Origin: Dasyornis broadbenti
Lineage: Eukaryota; Chordata; Aves; Passeriformes; Dasyornithidae
Reading direction: 5' to 3'
Assembly: GCA_013397935.1 (NCBI GenBank)
Contig: VZRN01000234.1
Location: 770,612-834,611 of the forward strand
DNA length: 64,000 bases
Part shown: piece by piece, positions 11,645-22,245 of the stretch
Layout of the letters: each line of letters begins with the position of its first letter
How positions within the stretch are numbered: the stretch's first letter is position 1
Translations under genes and position numbers: made by a program
Notes under the pieces: model-generated
The model's input: only the letters and a program-made list of their open reading frames with translations
Databases searched by the model: none
Told to the model about the DNA's origin: nothing

Positions 11645-14600
11645 ATGGGCGGCGCGGTGCCGGTGCCGGTACCAGTACCGGCTCCACTGCCGGCGCTGCT
11701 GCTGGCGGTGCTGGCGGCGGGGCTGTGTGCGGCGCAGTACGAGCAGTACAGCGTGCGCGGGTTCCCTGCGGCCGCGCTGGAGCCGCTGCAGCGCGCCTAC
11801 GCGAGGGCGCTGGAGCAGTACGCGGACGCGCAATGGGCGGAGAGCGCTCAGGGGCTGGAGGCCAGTCTGCGGCTCCACAGGCTGCTGCGGGACAGCGAGG
11901 CTCATTGCCACCGCCGCTGCGCCGGGGAGCCCCCCGCGGGCGAGGATCCCGCCGAGGAGCCCCGCGGGGAGCGGGACCCCGCGTGGGAGTGGGAGCGGGA
12001 GCTGCGGCTCTTCGGGCGGCTGCTGCTCCGCGCCGGCTGCTTGCGCGCCTGCAAGCGTGAGCTGCCTGTGTTCCAGCTACGCTACCCCCCCGCGCAGACC
12101 CTGCGCGACTTCCAGCGCCGCCAGCCCTACCAGTACCTGCACTACGCGCTCTTCAAGGTGAGGCGGTGCAAATGGCAGGGGTGGGGGGGATCCTGCTCCT
12201 CCGTCCTGCACCACTCTGGTCTTTCCGCTCCATCCTGCACCCCTCCACTCTGTCCCCGCGACTGCGTGCACCCCTTCCCATGTCTCATCCTGTGCCCCTC
12301 ATTCTGTACCTTCTCTTTGACACCCCCATCCTGCATCCCCATCCTGTGCCCCTATCCTATACTGTCAGCCTGCACCATCTGATCTGCCCACCCTGAACCC
12401 CACTCCCCTCTATCCCTGTGATCCCAAACCCTGCTCCCCTCCATCCTGCACCCTGCTGTCAAATGCTTCCCCTTTCCTTCACTCCCTATCTGGCATCCCC
12501 CGCCCTCCTCCATCCTGCCCCTGAGCCGTGGCACGTCAGCATCATCTGGGACACATCAGGCAGAACGTGAAGGGTGCACCCACGACTGGGGGCCCCCTGT
12601 GATTGTGTCCCTCTACCCCATCTTGTGTTGCCCTGGTTCTCCAAGGTCCCTGTAGAAAGGCAGAGCATTGCCTGGGGGAGAGGGCACAGGGGCTACCCCA
12701 GCTGAGGGGCCCGAGCTGGCAGGTCCAGTGCCTCTGTGACTGTGATGGGACACGTGTCTGGATGCTCCGTCAGGAAGAACAACTTGATCAGCTTCACAGT
12801 GCAGACATGGAGTAAGATATTATGGAGGGAGGTTTCACAAGGCATTGCCCTGGGGTGCCCGTGTGTTGGCCAAAGGGTCTCTGGCAGGGGACAGTGCCCC
12901 GGTCAGGGTCCCTGTTCCTGGCTGCCTGCCACCGCCGGTGCTGTTTTATCGCTCAGCACTGCAGCCCCACTCACCTGGCAGTGATGAGAGACAGCCTGGC
13001 TTGAGCCTTAATGCCATTTCCTTTGCTGCTCTGGCCCAAACCCTTTTCATGGATGGGTCGTTCAAACCATCGCACCTCCCTGCCATCTCGTTCCCCTGAA
13101 GCTGCAACCCGAGAGCCTGTAAAGCAGCAGGGGTGCCTGGCCAGGTGTCAGTACTGGAGAAGAGCAGTTTTGCAGGCCAAACCCACACCACGTGGATCCA
13201 TCTTGCACCACGTGGATCACTCCTGGCTGGGTGTGGGGGTTCATGAGGGGCTGAGCTGTCCCTGCTCCCATGATGGGCACAGCCAGGAGGTTGGTGTGGC
13301 TGGAGTTACCTGCAACGTTCATGTTCCTGGATCCTGTCTGTTCATCACTGCCAGTGGACGATTGGGCACAGTGGGTGTGGGGCTATTCCCCACAAGGATC
13401 ACCCCTCTGCCCTGCAGCCCAGGGATCTGGCTGGGTGCTGAGGTCCCCTCAGCTGCAGTGGGTGCTCAGGCTGCCCTGAAGCAGGTCTCTGCATGGGCTC
13501 TTCCTCCCTCCACAGTCAAATAAGATTGAGAAAGCAGTGTCTGCTGCCCACACCTTCCTGCAGAAGAACCCCAAGCATGAGATGACCTTGAGGTACCTGA
13601 ACTACTACAGGACAATACTGGATGTGGATGAATACCTGGTCGACCTGGAAGCTCAGCCCTATGAGGTAAGGAGGGGCTGGGGTGGAAGAAGGGCTCCCCA
13701 GGGCTTGGACCACACCTGGTCCTGCTGCATCCCTTCCCAAGGGAAGCAACTGTCCCTCACTAAGCAGTGGTGCTCGGCAGCCGATATTCGTGCGGTCGGT
13801 GAAGCTGTACAACAACGGGGATTTCCGAAGCAGTGCAGCCGACATGGAGCAGGCGCTGGCTGAGTACTACAAGGCGTATGAGGACTGTGTGGCTGGCTGT
13901 GAGGGCGCCTACGAGCTTCAGGAGTTCAAAGACTTCTACCCTGCCATCGCAGGTAGTGGAGGGCTGGGGGATGGCAAACTTGGGGAGCTGATCAGGGATG
14001 CAGGACCTGCAATCTCCCCCCAGACCATTTTGTGAGCGTACTGCAATGCAAGGTGGACTGCGAGACTGAGCTCACCCCCAATGTGGGTGGCTACTTTGTG
14101 GAGAAGTTTGTGGCTACCATGTACCACTACCTGCAGTTCGCCTACTACAAGCGTGAGTGCCAGCGGGAGCAGGGGACTGTTCCCTGGGGCACCCTGGGAT
14201 GCTGTGGGCCCTGGGAGAGGTGTCAGCCCTGTGTCACCTGGTGCTGCTCCCCGCAGTGAACGATGTGCAGGACGCAGTGCGCAGTGTGTCCAGCTACATG
14301 CTCTTTGACCCGGGCGACACCGTGATGCAGCAGAACCTGGTCTACTACCGCTTCCACCGGGAGCGCTGGCACCTGCGGGAGGAGGACTTCGAGCCGCGGC
14401 CGGTGAGGACCCCCCAGGCCCCTGTTCCATGGCTCTGCACTGACCAGACAGGGGCTGACACAGCCCCTCTCCCCCGCTGTGCCCAGGAAGCTGTGCGGTA
14501 CTACAACCAGACAGCCGCCCAGAAGAAGATGCTGGAATTCGCCCGGCAGTACCTGCAGGATGATGATGAGGTACCTGATGGCCCCGATGTGGGATGCAGA

Positions 14601-14914
14601 TGGGTGCTTATGGGGGTGCTGTTGGGGTTGCTGGGTGGTCTGCATGGGCGCTGCAGGGATGTTCCTCAGGCAGGGGGATCTGACCCTCCAAACCAGCCCT
14701 GGAGCAGACACTGCAGATGAGGCTGCCGAGCCTCCTTGCCTCCTCCTGCCCTCCCATGCTGCAGATGGAGGTGGATGGCGGTGAGGGGCCAGAGGTGCTG
14801 GAGCTGCCCTCTGACGGCGAGTTTGAGGGTGAAGGTGACTACGAGGAGGGCTTCTTCGCAGAGTGGTGGCAGGAGCCCAAGACCAAAGGAGACAAAGATG
14901 ACCAAGGTTCCTGA
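11645..14914 (+). CDS. P3H4: P3H4 (SC65), non-catalytic prolyl 3-hydroxylase family member
   Basis: Exons 11645-12157, 13516-13665, 13781-13952, 14024-14152, 14257-14402, 14487-14570 and 14765-14914 give 447 residues (human about 437). Residues 1-30 are a signal peptide, with an unusual Val-Pro run (VPVPVPVPAP) before its hydrophobic core; the mature chain begins QYEQYS. The body has leprecan-type helical repeats with Cys pairs (HCHRRC-like, CVAGCEG, LQCKVDC) and conserved NPKHE, DFYPAIA and TPNVGGYF strings. It ends in an acidic FEGEGDYEEG tail. No 2-oxoglutarate dioxygenase domain follows, as expected for P3H4. The family protein is known to act in an ER complex with P3H3, LH1 and cyclophilin B needed for helical lysine hydroxylation of collagen. 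The last codons are uncertain because a possible extra intron begins at 14906. Confidence 0.94.
12180..12510. repeat. Degenerate CATCCTGTGCCCC-type repeat in P3H4 intron 1
   Basis: A pyrimidine-rich stretch in which variants of CATCCTG(C/T)(A/G)CCCC recur many times at 12-25 base intervals. It appears to be an old, diverged minisatellite. The rest of intron 1 (12510-13515) shows no further feature. Confidence 0.6.
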
Positions 14915-15758
14915 TACCAGGGCTGGGGGCTGTGCTGCAGGGTGGGGGGGTCTGCTGCCCACACCCCTGGTGCCACCAAACTCTCCTTGTTTGCAGAGAT
15001 CCTCTGATGAGCCAGGTGAAGGGGAACCCAACAGAGCTGGATGGTGGTAGCTCTGTGATGCCATCTTGGGGACATCAGGCTTTGGGCTCCTGCCAGCCAC
15101 CGGGCAGAAACTCAGACTCGTGGGGAAGGACTGATCCTGCCTAGCATCCTGCAGCAGGGCCACCTTTGCCACCTGGATATCTGCTGCCCTGGCATAGCCC
15201 AATTCCCATCGGTGGAACACCAGCAGCCCCGGACTTCCCTGCCTGCTCAGGAGCTTCCCCTGGGCCACCCCTGCCCCCAGTGTCCCCAGGAGCCCTGACC
15301 AGCAGTGATGCCTCACAGAACTGGCGTTTGCTGTGTCCTTCAGCTGCTTCCCAGGCTCTGTGGATGATGCACCAGGATTGACCCCTGTGTTGTCTTGAGG
15401 GGCGTATGGAGTTGCCCCTACTCTGGAAGCAATGCACATTGCTGCTGCAGCTGGTCCTGCCCCTACCTGAGGCTCCCTGAGGCTCCTGCTCCTGTTCCTC
15501 CAGCTTCCTGGGCAATCTGCCAACTCCCAGAGCCCAGGTCCCCTTGGGCTTCCCAACCTGGTGCTACAGGGGGCTCCCGGTGTGCCATGTCCCCGTGTCA
15601 CCGTGGGGCTGCAGCCCGGTGAGGCTGTGGTGCCAGTGCCCTGCCTGTGCCTTGAAATTTTGCCACACCAGCCCTCTCTAGCCTTAAGTGCCATTAATTT
15701 AAGATTTCCCCTCTTGAGCAGTCACTCTTTTTAATGTATTTACTGGTGCTGAACTTTT

Positions 15759-15764
15759 AATAAA
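15759..15764 (+). other. P3H4: P3H4 poly(A) signal
   Basis: AATAAA follows about 850 bases of 3'UTR after the P3H4 stop, in an AT-rich stretch that contrasts with the GC-rich surroundings. Confidence 0.75.
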
Positions 15765-15784
15765 ATCCAGACTGGTCTTTTCAT

Positions 15785-17940
15785 GGCTGCCTCCACCTCA
15801 GGCTCCCTGGACTGGGGTGTGTTGCCACCATGGGATCCAGGAGCTCAGGGTGGGAGAGGCCCTGCTGTGGGAGAGGGAGGGATGAGTTCAGGCCTGGATG
15901 TCCCCATAGGTGATCTGGGGGGAACTTGTGGGGCTGGGGACCCATGGAGGCTGTGAGACCAGCCAGGCTCCTGTGAGACTGTGGGTTCCCTGAGGGGGCC
16001 ACAGCCACACTGGGAGCCTTATGGGGATCTGTGCCCCTCTCCTCCCCCCAGGTGCAGGGGAGGCTGTCATGTGGGGTGGAGAGCTGCAGGGGACTGGAGA
16101 GCAGCATATCCCACCCCATATGGGTCTTTGGGGTGTGATATGCATGACCTGATGGTTGTTTTGGGGGTGCATCATTGTGACACTGCTCCTTGGGGGTGCA
16201 TCATCCTGCTCCTGGACCAGAGGGTGCAGCCTGCATCCCCCAGTGAAGGTGGGGGGTAGCAGGGTGGGATGACCCCCCTTGCTGCCTGCATCAGGGCGTT
16301 TTGGGGCCCACTGGGGGTCCCCGTTGGTGCTGACAAGCCTGTGCCAGTCCTGGGCACGAGGCTTCGGACAGCGTGTGGCCATTCGCTCCTCCCTGCCGTG
16401 TTCCCGCTCGGCTTGGGAATTGGCTGCGAGGACTGAAACTGAGAGGCTGAATCACAGCGTTGGCCCCGGGGGAGGGAAGGGATGGGAATGGAAGGAAGGG
16501 GGTGACAAGAGGCTGCCAGCACCCCACCCTGCCCTGCCTGGAGCCCCTATTCACGGGGCTTTTCCAGCTCTGCAGGGCACTGGGCGGGGGGCAGGGCCTG
16601 AGCCCCCAGACCCGTGGTCAAGGCTCAGGGCTCAGGGAGGCAGTGCTGGGAGGGAGCACCCACTGCACCCCTGCACCGGGCAGGGCTGTCCTATCACTTG
16701 GGAGGAGTGGAGTTTGTCACCGATGGGTCACAGCCACCTCGGGAGGGGAGTGCCAGCCTGGTGGGGTGTGGCCGGCGGCACTCGCACAGGGATGAGCGGG
16801 TAGCACTCAGCCCAGCTCTGGCACCGCAGTCCAGGGGACAAAGGCCTGAGGATCTTCCCAACGGGGAAGGTGACACTGGGCCGTTGGGGCCTCCGCCCTG
16901 CTCTGACACACACCTGGGCACTCTGTCCCCTCCCTAGCCCCACACTCACGTAGACAAGGCAGCTCTCCTTGCTCCCACTTATCTACTGGCACCAGGCAAA
17001 GACCATTACAGCCATGAGCTGGGGTTCCTGGGGTCCCTTCCCTGCTCCTACCTGCAACCACGGGATGTGCAGGTGCTGGCTGCATCCATCACTCCTGGGA
17101 GTGCTAGGCAGGAGCAGAAGCTCTGGGAGCAGTGGTGTGACCCCAGCAGTGGCTGCAACCGTGAGCATGGCCACCATCCTGTCCCCTAGGATGCACAGAG
17201 ACGAGCTGCGGGGCAGTGTCAGGGGTGCAGAGATGGGATGCAGAGTGACTGATTAGGGACATGGAGGTGGGATGCAGGGGCAAGGCTGCAGGAAGCCATG
17301 GGTTACATGGTGAAGGCATCGTTGCCCTTCCCTGACACCCCTGACCTTGACCGAGAGGGAGCATGAATGAAATTTTTGGCTGACACCTCAGCTGTGCTGT
17401 GTCCTGCCCTGCCATATCATGCTGTACTGTGCCATGTGCCCATCTCGTTGTGCGGGGAGCTCTCTCACTGTGCTCCAGATTTCCCGCTCAGCGCACAGTG
17501 ATGAATTCTGTTTTTCTTGCAGAGGCGTTGGAAGCTCTGTCTTTCACTTCTCGCCGGAGCTGAGAATCCTCGCCTGGCAGCGCTCACAGACAGACGTGGC
17601 AGGGGACCGTACAGGCAGCAGAGGTGCAGGATGCTCCCTTCTCATCTTCAACCGGGGCAGACTCCTCCTGCTACCCACACTTGGGAGTCCTGAGGACCCC
17701 CCTGTGATCTGGGATGTATCCCATAGATGACTCGGGCACTGGGTGACGGCGGCTTCGCCCGGGACGCGGAGGCAGTACCCGGCTGGACCGGTTCGGCGGG
17801 AACCGGGGTGACGCAGCGCCGGCAGCTCCAAGCTCTTCCCGAATGCCGCGTCCGGCCGCCCCCGCGCTCCTACCCCGGGGGGTCTCCGCACGGCCCGGGG
17901 GTCCGCACAGGGCCGGGGTCCCCGCGCCTCCGGCCCTGCC
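15785..17940. other. P3H4-JUP intergenic region
   Basis: About 2.1 kb of unique sequence with no convincing exon, RNA gene or transposon. Open frames here are short and show no family similarity I recognise. Confidence 0.6.
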
Positions 17941-17984
17941 CAGGGGCGGATCCCGGCCCCGCCCCGCCACCGCACCTGGCCACG

Positions 17985-18294
17985 CCCACTGACGTCACCC
18001 AGGTGGTCCCCTCGTGGTCGCGCCCTTCCTCTCCCGCCGCCGCGCCCCACGCGCCCCGCCCCGTTGCCCAATCAACTGCGGGCGAGGGGCGGGGCCACCA
18101 CCCTCCCACCAATGGGGAGCGGATAAACACGCCCGGCGGGGGCGGTGCCCGGCGGGCCGAGGGGTTGATGGGCGTGCAGAGAAGCCAATGGCGACGGGGC
18201 GACGCGGGGGCGGGGCCTGTGGTGGGCGGGGCGGCGCACGGGGCGCTGCTCGCCTTTTGTTCGGGCAGGAGCGGGCGGGCGGCGGAGAGCGACG
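17985..18294 (+). promoter_or_regulatory. JUP: JUP CpG-island promoter and likely non-coding exon 1
   Basis: A CpG-dense block contains a full palindromic CRE (TGACGTCA, 17990-17997), three CCAAT motifs (about 18067, 18110 and 18185) and GC boxes. There is no TATA box at a usual place. A consensus donor (GACG|GTGAGC, GT at 18295) ends a plausible non-coding first exon beginning near 18240. The assignment to JUP rests on position: the coding exon at 27789 has a consensus acceptor 7 bases before its ATG, so an upstream 5'UTR exon is required. Confidence 0.65.
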
Positions 18295-18600
18295 GTGAGC
18301 GGGGTTGGGGCACTGTGCGGGGAGGGACGGTGAGTGGGGCCAGGAGCACCGGGCACGGGGAGTGACGCTGAGCGGGGCTGGCGCACCGGGCACGGGGAGC
18401 GACGCTGAGCGGGGCGGGGCACCGGGCACGGGGAGCGACGGTGAGTGGAGCCGAGTCACGGAGTGTCGGGCATGGGGGAGCGACAGTGAGTGGCGATAGG
18501 CCGGCGGAACCGGGCAGAGATCGCTCCGGTGAGCGGGGACGGGTCCGGAGGACCGGGCTGGTGGAGATCGCGGCGGGGAGTGGTGCGGTGAGCGGAGCTG
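18291..18600 (+). repeat. Tandem array repeating the JUP exon 1 donor motif
   Basis: A diverged minisatellite, period about 35-57 bases, begins at the JUP first-exon donor. Each unit carries a version of GCGACGGTGAGCGGGG. GTGAG sites recur at about 18295, 18330, 18441, 18486, 18531 and 18588, and CTGAG variants at about 18368 and 18404. Units also share GCACCGGGCACGGGGAG. Confidence 0.8.
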
Positions 18601-19359
18601 GGGCGGCCGGAACGGGGCCAGGGCCGTGGCCGTCGGTCGTTCCGGGCTGGGCTGCACCGGGGCCGTGCGGGGCTGGGGGGTGGCCGCACTCGGGGCGGGT
18701 AGGATCCGGGTGTCCGGGCCGGGCAGCACCGGGTGTCCCGGCTCGGCCCCGCTGCCGCCGCCTGGAGCAAGGGTTCCCCCGTGCTCTCCGTGAGCTCGGC
18801 CGTCCCGCGCGGGGCCACTTGGGCGGGTCCCTGGAGCTCCCTCCATGGGCGGCCAGGCTGCCCCGGGCTGTCCCAGCCCCTTCCCAGTGCCGTGGGAGCC
18901 ACTTTGAGAGTCGGCGGCTTCGCGCTCTGGTGCGAGGCGGCGACTCTGTCCCCATTCCCGGCCCCGCCCGGAGCTGCCGCTGGGCGGGCGAGGCCTTGGC
19001 ACGACGCTCGCCCGGTGCGGTGGGGCGCTTACGCAAACGGGGCTGCTCCGCGCTTAGAGTCACACCTGGGGACACCGCGTGCTGCTCTCGAGGCCACCTC
19101 GGAACGCCTCGACATCGCTGTCCCTACCCGCGGGGCCGGGGCTACCCTTCGCCCACCGCTGCACATGTGAGGTCGGGAGGCTGAGAGGGCCGAGGAGGAT
19201 GCCAGTGACCTGACATCACCCAGGCAGCCCCCTGCGGGTTAGGGGTACTGGGCACAGTGCGGACGGGGGGTCCCAGCTGAGCCCCTGACAGCGGATAACC
19301 ACACGGGGAAACGAGGAGGGGGGAGCGAAACTTGGCTGTTTGTCTGATGTTTGGAGAGG

Positions 19360-19445
19360 AGAGAGCGCTCTAATTGCGTTAGCTGAGTGATTAGCTTAAT
19401 TAATCAGGTTTACAGCACAGATGAAAGGATAATGCTGAAACGTTG
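19360..19445. promoter_or_regulatory. AT-rich island in JUP intron 1, possible enhancer
   Basis: An AT-rich island in GC-rich intron sequence contains an inverted pair TGATTA/TAATCA (19388-19406) around a TAATTA homeodomain-type core. Regulatory function is inferred only from base composition and motif content. A similar AT-rich patch is at 20960-21070. Confidence 0.3.
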
Positions 19446-22212
19446 CTGGGAGTTGCCCAGAGAAGGCAAACGTAGGCTGGCATACGAGCAACGCGGGGAG
19501 ACGTGTGTGCTGTGAGTGAATGCTCAGGAGGGCTCGGCTGCTGCTGGGGACGGGACAGGGTGACCTGCACCACCGTCGTGCCTGCACGGGTGTGAAGGCA
19601 TCAGCCTGCATCTTCTCCGGCCAGGCTGCAAGTTCTTGCACCCCCGGCTTCTCCGGGTATAATGCTCTTGGGTGCCTGGGTGAGTCCCATGTCTGGTTTG
19701 ATGTTCCTTTGTCAGCTTGGCCATACCAGAAGGGTGGTGGGGGCTGGGGACGCCCCGTGACACAGCCCCTGCAGTCGCTTCACCTCCTGCTCCAGCCCAC
19801 GTCGTGCTGGTTTTGGCGCTGGTGCCAGCCCCGACACTCGCGGGTCTGGTGTCCGTCTGCCATCGGCTGGTGGGGAGCCGGGGGCGCAGCGTCTCCCTGC
19901 CAGCTGCCGCGGGGATGGGGCTAGAGCGGTGCCGGGGGTGTTTGCTCCGGGCTGTCAGCCGCATCCAGGGCAGGTGCAGTGTCCGCGGGGGCTGCTCCAG
20001 GCTCAGCTCTCGGGGTGTCCGGCCCAGCCGGAAACGGGGATGGGAAAATTACAGGGGTCCATTTCTGTGTCCTTGTCGGTGTCGGAGCTGGTTGAAAGGG
20101 CGCAGGGCACCCACTGGAACTGTGTTTGCACATCTGAAGCCTGTAATCGCTCCTTGTTTTGGAGGATTTCCATGAAGTGTCATGAAAAATCCATTTTACT
20201 GCTAATTTGGCCCTAACAAGCTGGCCATCAGGACGGAGACGCACAGAGCTCCTGGCAGCGGTGGCTGAGGATTGCTCTCCCTCCTAGCACTGTGGCTGCT
20301 GTGCGGGAGCAGGGACAGACGTGGGTCCCCAGGGCTCAGGGCTCTGGGGGAAGGTGGGGCGGCCGCGCGGGGCCTTCCCTCAGACAATGGCGTTACAGTC
20401 TATTGTCTGGGCGATGTGCCGTGTCCTTGCCGGCTCCAGGAAGCGCGTTCATCCCCGGGGGAGGGGGACGAGCCGGGCTGCTGGGAGGGGTCTCCTGGGG
20501 CTGGGTGTGCGAGTAGTTTGTGCACCATGCCTGGAGCCTCCGCGGCAGCGCGGGTGAATCGTGGCCGGGCTGCAGCCGGGGACCTTGGGGAATGTCCCTT
20601 CTGGTCCTGGTGCTGCATTTCAGTGTATCATTCGGCGCTGCCCTAATCCCATTAACTCACCCCTTTGTTTCCCCCACCTGAAACTCTTACTCAGCCCTCG
20701 CAGCCGGGCAGGCACTGCGGTACAGCTGCACGGCTCCTGCAGCTCAGCCTGTTCCTGGGAGGACAGCTTCCCTTCAAGGCTGTGGTTTGGTGTGGGAGCG
20801 CTTGATGGGATTTGGCTTTTTATCACACTTCCAGATCTCCGGGATTTAAGACGGCGCTTTTGCCGGGCGCGCTGCCGCTCGCAGATGGCAGAGCCTGGGA
20901 GCGAAGCTGCCCTTGGCCCCGCTCCGCAGGCTGGGGGAGCAGAGCCTCTGCACAGAAACTTGCAGAACTTTAATTGCAGCATCTGTACCGACGCTTGTGC
21001 TGGTTTTGAAGCTTTAAATTAGAGTGTCTTCTAATTAACACAAGTTAAAAAGAAATGTAGTGTCTATTAAAGGAGTACAAACCTACCTCGGACTTCAGGG
21101 GTGCTTTCCCAGCTGGATGGAGTTTGTGGGTACGCAGCATCACCCAGAGCTGGGGGTTAGGTGGTCGCTCTCAGTCCCGTAGGCTGTCCCAGGTGGGTCT
21201 GTGTGAATGGAAGCAGCTGGGGATGGCAGCTTGCGAGGACAGCAGGGCTGCATTTGTGCCTTGATTCACATTCTCTGCTCTGAGAGGATTGGTTTTACTC
21301 TTCTTTGCACATGGACACTGATGAAGTGGTGGTCAAGGGGGTGGCAAAGTGCAGGTACTTCCTCTCCAAAAAGGCTTAAAACTTGACCTCAACACCGTGT
21401 CTGTGCTTAACCAGGACTGGCTTTGGAGCCACACCCGGCACGTCGATCGCTGCTGGGGGGAGGTGAAGATGTTTCTATTTAAGCAGAGGTTTGAAATACC
21501 CTTCTAAATACACCAGCCTCGATGGGTTCTGGTGCGGCTGCTGACAGGCCTGGAGGCATCCTGGCACGCCTTGGACTCTCGGCTCCGGAATCACTTTGCA
21601 AACAGGGCAGGAGCCTCGTGCTGCGGCTGCCGGGGCTCGTCGGGCAGCCCGCGACATCTGCGCTCTATGTTCCCAGCCAGTCCTCGGCCTCCTTCCCAGC
21701 CCCGGAAGGAGCCGGTGGTGGGGTGGAGGCGGAATGCTCGGTGTTTTCCCAATATCCCACGCCTGGGTGATCAGAGCTGGGAGGGGGTGGCGGTGGCGGT
21801 GCCCTCCAGAGGGGCTGCCCCGATGCTGGCGGGGGGCACAGACCCCGTGGGGTGGGTGAGCTGGGGTCCCGTGTGGCTTTGGGGCTGGGTGGCTGGATGA
21901 AATGCGTGTGCGTCCGCACCAGGGGAGAGACCTTTGGCTGCTGGCAGAGCCTGCCGTAATCGCGGTGACGCGCGGGCAGAGCCCTGGTGACAAATCATTA
22001 ACTTGCTCCGACAGGCCGGGTGCTGACGGCTGTTGGTGATAATTTCTTGTGAAGCGTCTGAACTTTGCAGCTGCAATGCAGCTGGATGGAGAAATTAAGC
22101 CGGGGCTCAGCACCTCTGTGCCCCTCCCCACTGCCCCAGCTCCTCTGGCAGGGCCAGGTGACAAACCCTGTGTCCTGGACACAGGGGCTGGAGCTGCAAG
22201 GTCCATAGCCTG

Positions 22213-22245
22213 CAATTATAGTGTTCTTACAGAACACTATAATTG
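22213..22245. repeat. Perfect 15-bp inverted repeat with 3-base spacer
   Basis: Arms CAATTATAGTGTTCT (22213-22227) and its exact reverse complement (22231-22245) flank the spacer TAC. The hairpin sits in JUP intron 1, followed by a 90-base AT-rich stretch with GTGATTAATC. Confidence 0.95.

Noticed and set aside
14666..15694. 342-codon minus-strand open frame
   Set aside because: It lies antisense to the P3H4 last exons and 3'UTR; its composition mirrors P3H4 coding sequence and GC bias.
17870..19075. 401-codon minus-strand open frame across the JUP CpG island
   Set aside because: It is Pro/Arg/Ala-rich sequence produced by high GC content, spans the promoter and the donor-repeat array, and has no recognisable domain.
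22222..22238. Glucocorticoid response element in the JUP intron palindrome
   Set aside because: The half-sites are in everted order (TGTTCT...AGAACA), not the AGAACAnnnTGTTCT arrangement of a classical element.
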